Assembly (NCBI GenBank): GCA_000496475.1
Contig: AYMW01000001.1
Location: 184,623 to 248,622 of the forward strand
Length of the DNA stretch: 64,000 nucleotides
DNA from: Betaproteobacteria bacterium MOLA814
GTDB taxonomy: Bacteria; Pseudomonadota; Gammaproteobacteria; Burkholderiales; Burkholderiaceae_C
Reading direction: 5' to 3'
This document shows, one piece after another, positions 1 to 8,069 of this stretch. How positions within the stretch are numbered: position 1 is the first letter of the stretch; the number at the start of each line of letters is the position of its first letter. Under the pieces are notes generated by a model, which worked only from the letters and a program-made list of their open reading frames with translations, did no database searches and had not been told where the DNA came from. Made by a program: the position numbers and the translations under genes.

Positions 1-720
1 AATACTGTGCCAACCAGGCCTGGCTTGCAACCCATTCACGTTGCTTTGGCTGACCATAATCAACGTGGGATTGGCACGCACAACGAACTCTGGGTTCAAC
101 TTTGGAAACGGCCCCAACTTGGCTGGAACAATATTGCTGACCCCGAAACGGCTTAACGTTTCGCCAATGAAAGACGACTCACCGGCCGCGTAAGGACCTT
201 GGTTGACTTCAAAGTAAACCCTTAAACCACGCACGGATGGCGGCAGCGACCGGGCAGCTGCAGACACACCTGCGTCGATGTCACGCCAGATTCGCTGCGC
301 GTCTGGCACCTCCAGCAACGCCCCAATTTTGAGCATGACGCGCTGCACGTCGGCGTGGGTTTTAGGCTCAAGCGCCACCACCTTCAAGCCCAGTGCCTCC
401 AGCCGTTCGCCAGCGCGCGACGATTTGGCCATCAACACCACGTCGGGCTTGAGCGCCACGATGGCTTCAATGTTTGGGTCCAAACCACCGCCCACTTGCA
501 CCAACTTTTGAACACTATCGGGATAATTCGAATAACGGTCTACCCCCACCAAACGATCACAGCGGCCTAACTCGCACACAGTTTCGGTCAAGGAGGGCAG
601 CAAACTGACGATGCGCAACGGCGACTGGGTCAGTGTGACCATTACACCCCGGTCGTCGGTGACCTGCAGGGCATGAGACGTTGTGGCCAACAGGTACAAC
701 GTAATGAGCCACAATTTCAT
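1..720 (-). CDS. btuF: BtuF-like cobalamin ABC transporter substrate-binding protein (partial, C-terminus off window)
   Basis: The reading frame starts at 720 (MKLWLITLYLLATTSHA, a short cleavable signal peptide) and stays open to the left edge, so about 240 residues are present and the C-terminus is missing. After the leader it reads as a class III periplasmic binding protein (PF01497 type), with IVSLLPSLTETVCELG near residue 37 and a long helix region, as in BtuF. It should bind corrinoids in the periplasm for an ABC importer. Its ATG overlaps the cobU stop (ATGA), so it is the last visible gene of the riboswitch-controlled B12 operon. No BtuC or BtuD permease/ATPase gene is in the window; they may lie to the left. 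The family is clear; the cobalamin ligand is inferred from context. Confidence 0.85.
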   Translation of the reverse strand, partial: MKLWLITLYLLATTSHALQVTDDRGVMVTLTQSPLRIVSLLPSLTETVCELGRCDRLVGVDRYSNYPDSVQKLVQVGGGLDPNIEAIVALKPDVVLMAKSSRAGERLEALGLKVVALEPKTHADVQRVMLKIGALLEVPDAQRIWRDIDAGVSAAARSLPPSVRGLRVYFEVNQGPYAAGESSFIGETLSRFGVSNIVPAKLGPFPKLNPEFVVRANPTLIMVSQSNVNGLQARPGWHSI

Positions 721-1292
721 GACAACCCTTTTAATGTGAGTGGTAGGCCTGCCGCCATCAGCGTCACACGCTCACAGGTGCTGGCCACCTGTTGGTTGAG
801 CAAACCCAATGCATCTACAAAAGCCCTGACCTCGCGACCCATTGGAATCACACCCAAACCAATTTCATTACCAACCAAAATAACGGGACCTGGGGCCAAC
901 GCAATGGCTGCTGCAAGATCCGCCACGGGCAACGTGTCCGAGGTGTAGGTAGGTTGGTCTCCGACTGACTTTGCAGGCATCAACAAGTTGGTCAACCACA
1001 ATGTGAGGCAGTCCACCACCACCAATGTGGTTGGTGTACTGACCCGTCGGATCGCACCTGCCAGCGCAAGCGGCTCTTCTAGGGTGGTCATGCCAGGCAC
1101 GCGTTCAGCACGGTCTGTTTGATGGCGTTCAATCCGCTGGCGCATTTCCTCGTCCCACGGCTGTGCTGTGGCAATCAAGACCGCCGTGTGATCACCAGAC
1201 GCATCCAACCAGACGCGGGCCAATTGTTCCGCGCGGCGAGACTTGCCACTTTTTTGGCCGCCGATGATCAATTCACTGTCTGCAATGTGCAT
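717..1292 (-). CDS. cobU: bifunctional adenosylcobinamide kinase / adenosylcobinamide-phosphate guanylyltransferase
   Basis: CobU/CobP phosphorylates adenosylcobinamide and then transfers GMP to it, preparing the nucleotide loop of B12. Visible family motifs are the P-loop GGQKSGKS at the N-terminus, IATAQPWDEEM followed by RIERHQTDR (the His that becomes guanylylated in this family lies here), VDCLTLWLTNL and VGNEIGLGVIP. The start at 1292 (MHIADSEL) is chosen because the P-loop then lies at the usual distance from the N-terminus and the codon sits just after the stop of the preceding gene. An in-frame start at 1334 would add 14 unlikely residues and overlap that gene. The length of 191 residues is normal. 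The stop overlaps the next start, which suggests translational coupling. Confidence 0.93.
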   Translation of the reverse strand: MHIADSELIIGGQKSGKSRRAEQLARVWLDASGDHTAVLIATAQPWDEEMRQRIERHQTDRAERVPGMTTLEEPLALAGAIRRVSTPTTLVVVDCLTLWLTNLLMPAKSVGDQPTYTSDTLPVADLAAAIALAPGPVILVGNEIGLGVIPMGREVRAFVDALGLLNQQVASTCERVTLMAAGLPLTLKGLS

Positions 1293-1294
1293 GG

Positions 1295-2143
1295 TCACGG
1301 CGCTAAAGCCCCGGCCAGATCTGCGTCCATCCACGCGAGAACCAGCTTGTGGATCTGGCCCACGCCGTCGGTGAGCGCAGCAGGGCCAGGCTGCAAAATA
1401 TCAGGTGACTTTATTTCAAACAATTGGCCATTGCGCACGGCAGGCACATCTGCCCAGCCATCACGTGCAGCCACTGTCTCAGGTCGGAATTTCTTGCCGC
1501 ACCACGAACCAAGAATAATGTCTGGGCTGCGCTGCACAATTGTGAACCCATCGGCAATGATGCGATTTTTCCCCAAGGACTGTTGCGCCAACTCGGGAAA
1601 GCAGTCGTCACCACCTGCAATGCCAATGAGCTCTGACACCCATTGAATGGCACTGATGTGTGGCACATCCCACTCTTCAAAGAAAACTTTCGGCCTGCGT
1701 GCACCCGCCGCCAGCCGGCTCGTCACGGCGTCTTGCATGGCCTGCAACCCTTGTTGCATGGCAACAATGCGTTGCATACCTTGGTCAACCTCACCAACCA
1801 TTGAGGCCACTTGGTACATCATGGAGAAAATTTCAGCTACGCTGCGCTGGTTGTAAACCGTTACCTGAACACCCGCGCGTATCAGTACCGCGGCGATGTC
1901 GGCTTGCAAATCTGAAAATCCCAGCACGCAGTCGGGTTGCAATGCCAAAATCTTATCGATTTTGGCGCTGGTAAAGGCACTGACGCGCGGCTTTTCAGAC
2001 CGTGCCCGGCGTGGTCTGACCGTAAAACCTGATATCCCAACAATGCGTGCTTCCTGGCCCAGCAGGTACAGCCACTCGGTGGTCTCCTCGGTCATACAAA
2101 CAATGCGCTGCGGACCTAATGGAAAGCTGAAGGGATCAGACAT
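1295..2143 (-). CDS. BtuF-like cobalamin-binding protein without a signal peptide
   Basis: This 282-residue protein has the PF01497 periplasmic-binding fold signature: RIVCMTEETTEWLYLLG at the start, then SAKIDKILALQPDCVLGFSD, and a C-terminal lobe with SPDIILGSWCGKK. It begins directly with MSDPFSFPLGPQRIV, with no hydrophobic leader, so as written it should stay in the cytoplasm. It overlaps the end of cobB by 8 bases and is followed two bases later by cobU. The operon therefore encodes two binding-protein paralogues, one secreted and one not. Such leaderless proteins are commonly labelled cobalamin-binding protein in proteobacteria; whether it traffics corrinoid inside the cell is not known from sequence. 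No alternative upstream start with a leader was seen. Confidence 0.85.
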   Translation of the reverse strand: MSDPFSFPLGPQRIVCMTEETTEWLYLLGQEARIVGISGFTVRPRRARSEKPRVSAFTSAKIDKILALQPDCVLGFSDLQADIAAVLIRAGVQVTVYNQRSVAEIFSMMYQVASMVGEVDQGMQRIVAMQQGLQAMQDAVTSRLAAGARRPKVFFEEWDVPHISAIQWVSELIGIAGGDDCFPELAQQSLGKNRIIADGFTIVQRSPDIILGSWCGKKFRPETVAARDGWADVPAVRNGQLFEIKSPDILQPGPAALTDGVGQIHKLVLAWMDADLAGALAP

Positions 2144-3497
2144 GGTGAGACCTCATTGCGTTGTCGCTGAATAAATTGGCTGTGGCCGCAGGGCTAGACC
2201 AAAACCAGGCATGAAAATAACTCGCACGCAGTGACCCAGACTGGTAGACCGCTTCGCCTGCATCCTGCGAGGGCGCTTGGTTGGGACGGGTGGTGCGTTC
2301 AACCGCAGGCATCGCCGTTGTGCACGTTGAATAGTGGAACGTGTGGCCGCGCAACACGCCAGTTGGCGACGTCCATTGCTGGGGGCCAAGACCCGCCAGC
2401 CGTGTGTGCATGCTGACCGTGCCCGGGAGCAAACCCCATTGGGTCTCGCGGTGCCCATCGTGGTCAATCAGGACGTCAAACAAGGCCATCATGCCACCAC
2501 ACTCCGCCCAAACGTTCTTGTGGGCAGCAACATGCGCTTTCAAACTGTTTATAAACCGTGCGTTGCCGCCCAACGCAGCTGCATGCAACTCCGGGTAACC
2601 GCCCGGCAACCAGACGGCATCGCAGGCCGGCAGCGCAAAGTCGGCCAAGGGCGAGAAAAAAACCACCTCTGCCCCCAAGGCTTTCAGGCACTCGAGGTTG
2701 GCATCATAAATAAAACAGAACGCCGCATCTCGTGCCACTGCAATGGTGCGTCCAGCCAGGCGTTGCCCAGCAATGGCGTCGTCTACAAAGGCTTTAGACT
2801 CCGTGAAATTGACGCTCCAACGCTGCCAGTCTGATAGCGCCATCTGCCCCAACGGCGTGTCGGCCAAGGCGTCGGCTGCCGCATCCAACATGGCCAAGCC
2901 GTCCACCACCTCACTCGCCAGTTTCAACCCCAAGTGGCGCTCGGGCACACTGAGATGTGGGTTGTGCATCAAAGCACCAAGCCACTGCGCAGGTTCGCGC
3001 ACGCTGTCCATCAACATGCTGGCATGGCGCTCACCAGCCACCCGGTTTGCGAGTACACCCATCCAAGGCATGCCGGGTCGGTAGTGCTGCAGGCCAAATG
3101 CCAGGGCCCCAAATGTACCGGCCATGGCGCTGGCATCGATGACTGCAAGCACAGGCAAACCAAAACGCTGCGCTAAATCGGCCGCACTGGGGTCGCCATC
3201 AAACAAGCCCATCACACCTTCGACAATGATCAAATCAGAATTCAAAGCGGCAGCGGCCAAGCGGGCGCGGCAATCGGCCTCACCTGTCATCCATAAATCC
3301 AACTGGTGAACTGGGCGACCGCTGGCCAACGCCAACCAGCGTGGGTCCAAAAAATCTGGCCCACACTTGAAGACGGTGACCCGCTGGCCACGTCGCACCT
3401 GCAGCCGCGCCAGCGCAGCCGCCACCGTTGTCTTGCCCTGACCAGACGCAGGGGCTGCGACTAGGATGGCGGGGCAATTGGCCGCTGAGGGCAACAT
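2136..3497 (-). CDS. cobB: cobyrinate a,c-diamide synthase (CobB/CbiA)
   Basis: This enzyme amidates the a and c side chains of (hydrogeno)cobyrinic acid using glutamine and ATP. The N-terminal half is a dethiobiotin-synthetase-like ATPase with ILVAAPASGQGKTTVAAAL near residue 11 and CGPDFLDPRWL shortly after. The C-terminal half is a class I glutamine amidotransferase with AVWLPGGYPELHA and the nucleophile Cys in NVWAECGGMMALFDVL; a late GHTFHYS supplies the His region. The length of 453 residues matches the family. It is the second gene of the leftward B12 operon, 13 bases after btuB, and overlaps the next gene. In a cell lacking the early de novo pathway this step would act on salvaged precursors; that pathway is not visible here. 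Confidence 0.93.
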   Translation of the reverse strand: MLPSAANCPAILVAAPASGQGKTTVAAALARLQVRRGQRVTVFKCGPDFLDPRWLALASGRPVHQLDLWMTGEADCRARLAAAALNSDLIIVEGVMGLFDGDPSAADLAQRFGLPVLAVIDASAMAGTFGALAFGLQHYRPGMPWMGVLANRVAGERHASMLMDSVREPAQWLGALMHNPHLSVPERHLGLKLASEVVDGLAMLDAAADALADTPLGQMALSDWQRWSVNFTESKAFVDDAIAGQRLAGRTIAVARDAAFCFIYDANLECLKALGAEVVFFSPLADFALPACDAVWLPGGYPELHAAALGGNARFINSLKAHVAAHKNVWAECGGMMALFDVLIDHDGHRETQWGLLPGTVSMHTRLAGLGPQQWTSPTGVLRGHTFHYSTCTTAMPAVERTTRPNQAPSQDAGEAVYQSGSLRASYFHAWFWSSPAATANLFSDNAMRSHHV

Positions 3498-3510
3498 GCC
3501 TGTTAGCCTA

Positions 3511-5298
3511 TCAAAGCGGTGACCACTTCAAGCCAACATAAAAGCCCAAGCCAGCGGTGGCATAGCCTTTGGCGGTTTCATAAGCTTGGTCGGCCACGTT
3601 ATCAACCCGTCCCAACACCGTCCAATCGCGGCTTAATGCGGTGCTGGCCGTGAGGTTTAAAAGGGTGTAGCTGGGTAAGCGATTTGTGTTGGCAGCGTCG
3701 TCAAAACGCGACCCAGTCATTTGCAACTCGGCGCCCATGTTCCAACCTGACAAGCGGGTGTCGGCGGTCAATGTAGCCATTTGCTTGGCACGGCGCGCCA
3801 ACTGTTTGCCCGTCACCATGTTTCTTGGATTTTGCATGTCCAACGAACCACCCACTGACACACCCGCTATGCGCTTAGACGCTGCAAGCGTGATGCCTTT
3901 GTACTGTGCCAATGCGGCTTGCTCGTAAGTCCTTGTTCCATAGTAAATCAAATTAGACACGTCGTTGCGGTACAAAATAGCGCTAAAACTATTTCCATTT
4001 TGCTCATACTTAACGCCGACCTCACGGTTTTGTGATGTCTCTGGTTGAAGCGTGGCCAAACCATAATAGCTGTCAAATCGCTGATACACCGTCGGCGAAC
4101 GAAAAGCGTTACCAGCTGCGGCTGTAAGCCGTAAAAAGGGGGTAAGACTCAAAGCATACGATGCACTGCCAGTGGCATAAACACCGAATTCACTGTCGTG
4201 ATCATGTCGGACATTCAGTTGCAACGCATGCACGCCTTGTTTCAACCCGTAGCCAAGGGCCAATGCATTTTGAAAACGAGTTGAAACCACGGGGGTTGTA
4301 TACACATTATTCAGCTTGTCCTCACGCCGCTCAATATCCACGCTCAGTGTGTGATTTTCTATTCGGTATTCGTTGTGCAACAAATAACTCGTTACGCTGG
4401 TATCACTAATGTAAGCGGATGGCTTGTCTTCAAGACGGTCATTGCCTTGCCCAATGCTTACGCGCGTGGAGTAAGCATCTGTCCAATTTGCTGACCAAAG
4501 CAAACCCAATGTCTGCAAGCGATGCAAGCTATGTGAGTCTGTTCCAGAAACGTTATCATATTGAGCATCTATTTCGGTTTGCAAAAATGTAGCTTCTATG
4601 CGATTGGCGGCATCTAATTTCAACCCTATGCGGCCTGAAGCGGTAGTGCTGCGGTAACCATCTAACTCAGAATCAACAAGAGGCCGAGCGCTAAACCCGC
4701 TGCTGATTTCACGGCTAATACCTATAGAGTAGTCAACCACATCAGTACCGCCAGCTAAGCCTAAGGCAAGCTTGCGGGTGCCGTGGCTGCCAGCTCCGAT
4801 TTCAACCGTAGGCAAAAAACCAGCCTGACCATCACGCGTAAAAATTTGAATAACGCCTGCCATAGCATCTGATCCGTAAATCGCAGCCGCTGGACCACGC
4901 AGAATTTCAACGCGGTCTATTTGAGACAATGGAATAGCCGCCCAACTTGCGCCACCCGTGGACTGCGAGTCGACACGCACGCCATTGATGAACACCGCGG
5001 TAAAGCGCGACTCTGCCCCGCGTATATATAGACTGGTGGTTGTTCCTGGGCCGCCGTTGCGAGCCATGGCAATACCAGGGGAGCGGGCCAGCAAATCAAC
5101 CAAACCGCCGGCCCCGCTGCGCTCGATTGCAGCTCTGTCGAGCAAGGTGACATCGGCCACCACATCAGTGATAGGCTGGGCCATTCGGGTAGCCGTTACT
5201 ATGACGGGTGGCATCTGTATTTGAGCAACCGATGGAAAAGCGGCCGCCAAGGCCAAAGGCAGTGCCAGCAAACGTGCACGTGAAGAAGTAATTTTCAT
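3511..5298 (-). CDS. btuB: TonB-dependent vitamin B12 outer-membrane receptor
   Basis: This is a TonB-dependent outer-membrane receptor, most likely for cobalamin because it directly follows a cobalamin riboswitch and heads a B12 operon. The start at 5298 gives MKITSSRARLLALPLALAAAFPSVAQ, a normal signal peptide, followed by the plug domain (PPVIVTATR, then SLYIRGAESRFTAVFINGV, then RVEILRGPAAAIYGSDAMAG) and a beta-barrel ending in a terminal aromatic segment (GFYVGLKWSPL). The length from this start is 595 residues, like BtuB. The frame is open upstream to 5481, but that extension lies partly within the riboswitch and is rejected. No strong Shine-Dalgarno is visible. A 7-bp hairpin sits about 30 bases before the start and may take part in translational control. 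Confidence 0.92.
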   Translation of the reverse strand: MKITSSRARLLALPLALAAAFPSVAQIQMPPVIVTATRMAQPITDVVADVTLLDRAAIERSGAGGLVDLLARSPGIAMARNGGPGTTTSLYIRGAESRFTAVFINGVRVDSQSTGGASWAAIPLSQIDRVEILRGPAAAIYGSDAMAGVIQIFTRDGQAGFLPTVEIGAGSHGTRKLALGLAGGTDVVDYSIGISREISSGFSARPLVDSELDGYRSTTASGRIGLKLDAANRIEATFLQTEIDAQYDNVSGTDSHSLHRLQTLGLLWSANWTDAYSTRVSIGQGNDRLEDKPSAYISDTSVTSYLLHNEYRIENHTLSVDIERREDKLNNVYTTPVVSTRFQNALALGYGLKQGVHALQLNVRHDHDSEFGVYATGSASYALSLTPFLRLTAAAGNAFRSPTVYQRFDSYYGLATLQPETSQNREVGVKYEQNGNSFSAILYRNDVSNLIYYGTRTYEQAALAQYKGITLAASKRIAGVSVGGSLDMQNPRNMVTGKQLARRAKQMATLTADTRLSGWNMGAELQMTGSRFDDAANTNRLPSYTLLNLTASTALSRDWTVLGRVDNVADQAYETAKGYATAGLGFYVGLKWSPL

Positions 5299-5389
5299 TT
5301 TTGAAACAAACGCAATGTAAGCCCTCACCGCCTTCCCCGGCAGTGCTTGGACGAAATTTGCATGCACGTCAGCAACGCGCACACAAGCT

Positions 5390-5605
5390 AATTGGCCGGT
5401 ATCCGGGCTGACGCAGTTGGTTTGTCGCCTTCCCAAGTTGGAACAACTCAGTGGCTTTGACAAACTGGGGCTTGGGCTCACACTCGGGGTGAAAGACCAG
5501 GCCTGCGCTTACCGTTGCGGGGGCAGCTCAGGTTAGGTGCGTGCTTGTGGGCACATACCCTCCTGATTCCCGTTGAACTACAGCGTGCTGAACGCAGCTG
5601 TGAGC
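5390..5605 (-). promoter_or_regulatory. cobalamin (AdoCbl) riboswitch
   Basis: The leftward leader of btuB contains the conserved elements of the cobalamin aptamer in order: GGGAATCAGG near 5570, CTGAGCTGCCCCCGCAACGG followed by TAAGC (5507-5530), GCCACTG then TTGGGAAGGCG, and the B12 box AGCCCGGATACCGGCC at 5394-5409, which fits the published consensus at every position. The distance from B12 box to the btuB start is about 95 bases, with a GC hairpin between but no U-tract, so control at translation initiation is likelier than termination. It should repress btuB-cobB-cobU and the two BtuF-like genes when adenosylcobalamin is plentiful. The exact ends are approximate. Confidence 0.95.
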
Positions 5606-5617
5606 ACCAACAGTTTG

Positions 5618-5623
5618 ATTATA
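5618..5623 (-). promoter_or_regulatory. predicted -10 box of the B12 operon
   Basis: The leftward strand has a perfect TATAAT here, about 12 bases before the first bases of the riboswitch, as expected for a start site near 5610. No good -35 element is seen at the right spacing. The same 40-base gap must also hold the signals for the rightward ZapB-like gene. Confidence 0.55.
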
Positions 5624-5642
5624 AAGCCTTTAAAATAACGAC

Positions 5643-5864
5643 ATGTCTACACACGAACAACTTGAGCAACTGACCCAACGCGTCGAGCGTCTGCTGCTGC
5701 GTCACGAAGAGGTGCAACGTGCCAACGCGTTGCTTCAAGACGAACTGGATGCTTGCAACCGAGACCGCGACATGCTGAAAATGCGACTCTCTGCTGCCAA
5801 GCAGCGCATGGACGCCGTCATCGCCGGCTTGCCGTTGCCATCACCCGAGGAGCTACAACCATGA
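5643..5864 (+). CDS. small ZapB-like coiled-coil protein (TIGR02449-type)
   Basis: This 73-residue protein is almost entirely heptad-patterned (EQLEQLTQRVERLLLRHEEV, then ANALLQDELDACNRD) and ends in a proline-rich tail. It resembles the short coiled-coil proteins found immediately upstream of zapA in beta- and gammaproteobacteria (TIGR02449 family, sometimes called ZapB-like). Its TGA overlaps the zapA ATG, so the two are almost surely coupled. By context it may assist the Z-ring together with ZapA; direct function is inferred. The next leftward transcription unit (btuB) starts only about 30 bases away on the other strand. Confidence 0.8.
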   Translation: MSTHEQLEQLTQRVERLLLRHEEVQRANALLQDELDACNRDRDMLKMRLSAAKQRMDAVIAGLPLPSPEELQP

Positions 5865-6190
5865 GCCGTATAGAAGTGCAAATAATGGGGCAAAGTTACG
5901 TGCTCGCCAGCCCAGATGGCGGTGAAGAAGCCTTGATAGTGGCCGCCAACAAAGTTGACGTGGCAATGTGCGGCATTCGGGACGCAGGCAAGATTAAGGC
6001 GCGCGAACGAATTGCCGTGCTGGCCTGCCTCAACATGGCATTCGAGTCTGGTCAGCCAACGGTTGGCAGCGACGGCGTGTCTGCTGCACACGCCACTGCA
6101 GAGCCAATTCTTGTAACACCCAACCCAGCCCTGACATCTTTAATCAAAAAACTTGATGATGCGCTGGCTCAAGATGGCCAATTGCTCTAA
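5861..6190 (+). CDS. zapA: cell division protein ZapA
   Basis: ZapA binds FtsZ and stabilises the Z-ring. The start at 5861 (MSRIEVQIMGQSYVLASP) matches the family's N-terminal beta-strand, followed by EEALIVAANKVDVAM and the conserved KARERIAVLACLNMA. The C-terminal part (LTSLIKKLDDALAQDGQLL) is the coiled-coil dimerisation arm. The length of 109 residues is typical. The longer open frame starting at 5753 is out of family register and is rejected. It is coupled to the preceding ZapB-like gene by an ATGA overlap and is followed directly by 6S RNA, the classical zapA-ssrS neighbourhood of proteobacteria. Confidence 0.93.
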   Translation: MSRIEVQIMGQSYVLASPDGGEEALIVAANKVDVAMCGIRDAGKIKARERIAVLACLNMAFESGQPTVGSDGVSAAHATAEPILVTPNPALTSLIKKLDDALAQDGQLL

Positions 6191-6211
6191 CCACACGTCT
6201 ATAATTGTCAT

Positions 6212-6394
6212 GTCTGCAGTACGCGCTGGGTTCTATATTTCCTTGTACCAATGCTCATTGAGCCCGGGCTAGAAATATTGCTTGGCTGGTGTGAGCGTCT
6301 CGCGTTAGATGAACCCGAAGCCTCGACTGATCCTGCCCACCTGTACCCTTCGGTTCAGGAATGCGGCCCGGCGGTACTTGCAGACACCCCTTTT
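6212..6394 (+). ncRNA. ssrS: 6S RNA
   Basis: The RNA starts about seven bases after a perfect TATAAT (6200-6205) and ends at the TTTT near 6391. The two ends pair (CTGCAGTACGC against the later GCGGTACTTGCAG), giving the long closing stem. The 3' half contains GCCCACCTGTACCCTTCGG and GTTCAGGAATGCGG, which resemble the conserved 6S 3' arm, and the 5' half has the TATTTCCTTGTACC segment of the opposite arm. Its place directly after zapA is the usual one in beta- and gammaproteobacteria. 6S RNA mimics an open promoter and holds sigma70 RNA polymerase in stationary phase. The folate cyclo-ligase gene that often follows is absent here. A 63-codon open frame overlapping it (6251-6442) is not credited. 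Confidence 0.85.
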
Positions 6395-6438
6395 CATACA
6401 TTCGCTGTACCTACTAGCCTCCCCAGGCTACCCACGCC

Positions 6439-7275
6439 ATGACCTTGCTTAGCTCTTTTGAATGGTCTTGGTTATGGACCTTTGCTGCGCTGCTGACCCT
6501 GGGTCTGGTCACAGGCTTTTTGGCTGGCTTGTTGGGTATTGGCGGCGGCATGGTGATGGTGCCCTTCCTCACCTATTTGATATCACAGCAAGGCGTCGGC
6601 AGTGCGCTAGCCGTCAAAATGGCGATCGCCACGTCCATGGCCACCATTGTGTTTACCTCGCTCTCCAGCGTGCGCGCCCACCATAAAAAAGGGGCTGTGC
6701 GCTGGGACATCGTGCGGGGACTAACACCGGGAATTGTGGTGGGCGCTCTGATCGCCAGCCTGGGGGTGTTTTCCGTGGTGAAAGGCACGACGCTCGCGTT
6801 TGTGTTTGCTGGCTTTGTCGGCTTCTCTTCACTCCAAATGTTTAGGAACAAGCAGCCACAACCCAGTCGTATGCTGCCAAGCCCTCCCGGGTTGGCGGGC
6901 GCAGGCGGCGTGATTGGATTTGCCTCTGGGCTGGTAGGCGCTGGCGGTGGTTTTATCAGCGTACCCTTCATGGCGTGGTGCAATGTAGCCATTCATCAAG
7001 CAGTGGCAACGAGTGCCGCTTTGGGCTTCCCCATCGCTGTGGCAAATGCCGTGGGTTATGTGTGGTCTGGCCAGCAAGTCAACAACTTGCCCGCTGGTGC
7101 AATTGGCTACATCTACATGCCAGCATTGGCCAGCATCGCAATCGCCAGCATGTGTACGGCCCCGTTGGGAGCACAAGCGGCACATGCGCTGCCAGTGGCC
7201 AAACTCAAGCGGGTATTCGCCACGCTGTTGCTGGGCTTGGCTGTCTACATGGCCTACAAAGGCTTGGCGGCGTAA
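6439..7275 (+). CDS. TauE/SafE family permease (probable sulfite/anion exporter)
   Basis: This 278-residue protein has about eight hydrophobic segments and the internal duplication typical of TauE/SafE (PF01925): GFLAGLLGIGGGMVMVPFL in the first half and GFASGLVGAGGGFISVPFM in the second, each with a glycine-rich motif followed by a VPF. The family exports small sulfur-containing or organic anions across the inner membrane; the substrate cannot be read from sequence. It stands alone between 6S RNA and the convergent rraA pseudogene, about 45 bases after the 6S terminator. Confidence 0.88.
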   Translation: MTLLSSFEWSWLWTFAALLTLGLVTGFLAGLLGIGGGMVMVPFLTYLISQQGVGSALAVKMAIATSMATIVFTSLSSVRAHHKKGAVRWDIVRGLTPGIVVGALIASLGVFSVVKGTTLAFVFAGFVGFSSLQMFRNKQPQPSRMLPSPPGLAGAGGVIGFASGLVGAGGGFISVPFMAWCNVAIHQAVATSAALGFPIAVANAVGYVWSGQQVNNLPAGAIGYIYMPALASIAIASMCTAPLGAQAAHALPVAKLKRVFATLLLGLAVYMAYKGLAA

Positions 7276-7304
7276 GCGCTCACAGCGCCAGCAGCCGGGT
7301 TCAT

Positions 7305-7702
7305 TCATTGATGCAGATGGATTGGCTGACGGCTTACCACCGCACCCTCGGTATCAACGTACGACCAGTCACCAGGATAACTCCAATGCCTTTCAACAAA
7401 CAGGCACATCGCGCACGCCAAGATCTTGTCGGTTTGTAAGCATGGGGGTTGACGCCAGCGCAGACATGACACTGCGCCAGTTTAGCCACATCACGCACGC
7501 AACCGTTGACCAACACCCACCCTAAACCTAGTGATTCAACGAAAGCCTTCACCAAGCTTTTGTCCTCGACACACTGAACGGTGGCAACAGGGCCAGCCCA
7601 AGACGCCCCCTAGCCATACCAGCGCCGCACAACGGGGCGGGCGTTCACAGTGCCAGATGTGGCACTTTTACATGCGTGGCACACATCACAAGTTGCAAAC
7701 AT
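7305..7702 (-). pseudogene. rraA: rraA pseudogene (RraA / HMG aldolase family, several inactivating lesions)
   Basis: Read leftward from 7702, the sequence begins MFATCDVCHACKSATSG, the characteristic RraA N-terminus (FATCDLCDAH in intact members). It then has an in-frame TAG after RRWYG, resumes with WAGPVATVQCVEDKSLVKAF (the RraA AGPVATVKCFEDNSLVK segment), jumps from ESLG to WVLVNGCVRDVAKLAQCHV, skipping the conserved VDGGGSLRRALLGG region, and continues in shifted frames with GVRDVPV and PGDWSYVDTEGAVVS to a stop at 7305. So there is one stop codon, an internal deletion and at least two frameshifts. Intact RraA is about 160 residues and either inhibits RNase E or acts as an oxaloacetate decarboxylase/HMG aldolase; this copy cannot make it. 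The homology was recognised by eye from motifs. Confidence 0.8.
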
Positions 7703-8069
7703 CAACAACTCAGTTGTCACAGAAACTCTCGGCACGGGTTGGCTGTGGGCACAGGTCACAGCTCATAACAGGGCCATGTGTCGGGATAGACTGAAAATGC
7801 CAAACAAGTGATGGGTCATTGCGACGCACAGGGGGCTCAATGGCTTGTTAGTCGTCTTGGTATTGTGAAATCGCAACCATTCAACCGACCCAAAGCGTCA
7901 CACAAGCAATACTTAATAACTAATAAATGCAATTTTCTTGCTAAAAACGACGGTCGCCAAGCTTATGCCAACTTATCTCCGGTAGCATATGCATGGTCGG
8001 GCCTTCAATATTTGTATTTTCAAAAAAGAGGGTTGGCGTTTAAGAACATCTGAAAAGGACATTTCCACA
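7703..8069. other. non-coding gap between the rraA pseudogene and the SWIB gene
   Basis: About 370 bases without a believable gene on either strand; the short open frames here lack codon bias and ribosome-binding sites. It must hold the promoter of the SWIB gene; an AT-rich part at 7910-7945 and another at 8010-8030 are the likeliest places. No tRNA or terminator was recognised. Confidence 0.5.

Noticed and set aside
5299-5481. N-terminal extension of btuB
   Set aside because: The extra 61 residues cover part of the cobalamin riboswitch and precede a proper signal peptide at 5298, so they are not translated.
6251-6442. 63-codon open frame after zapA
   Set aside because: It lies inside the 6S RNA and has no ribosome-binding site or family similarity.
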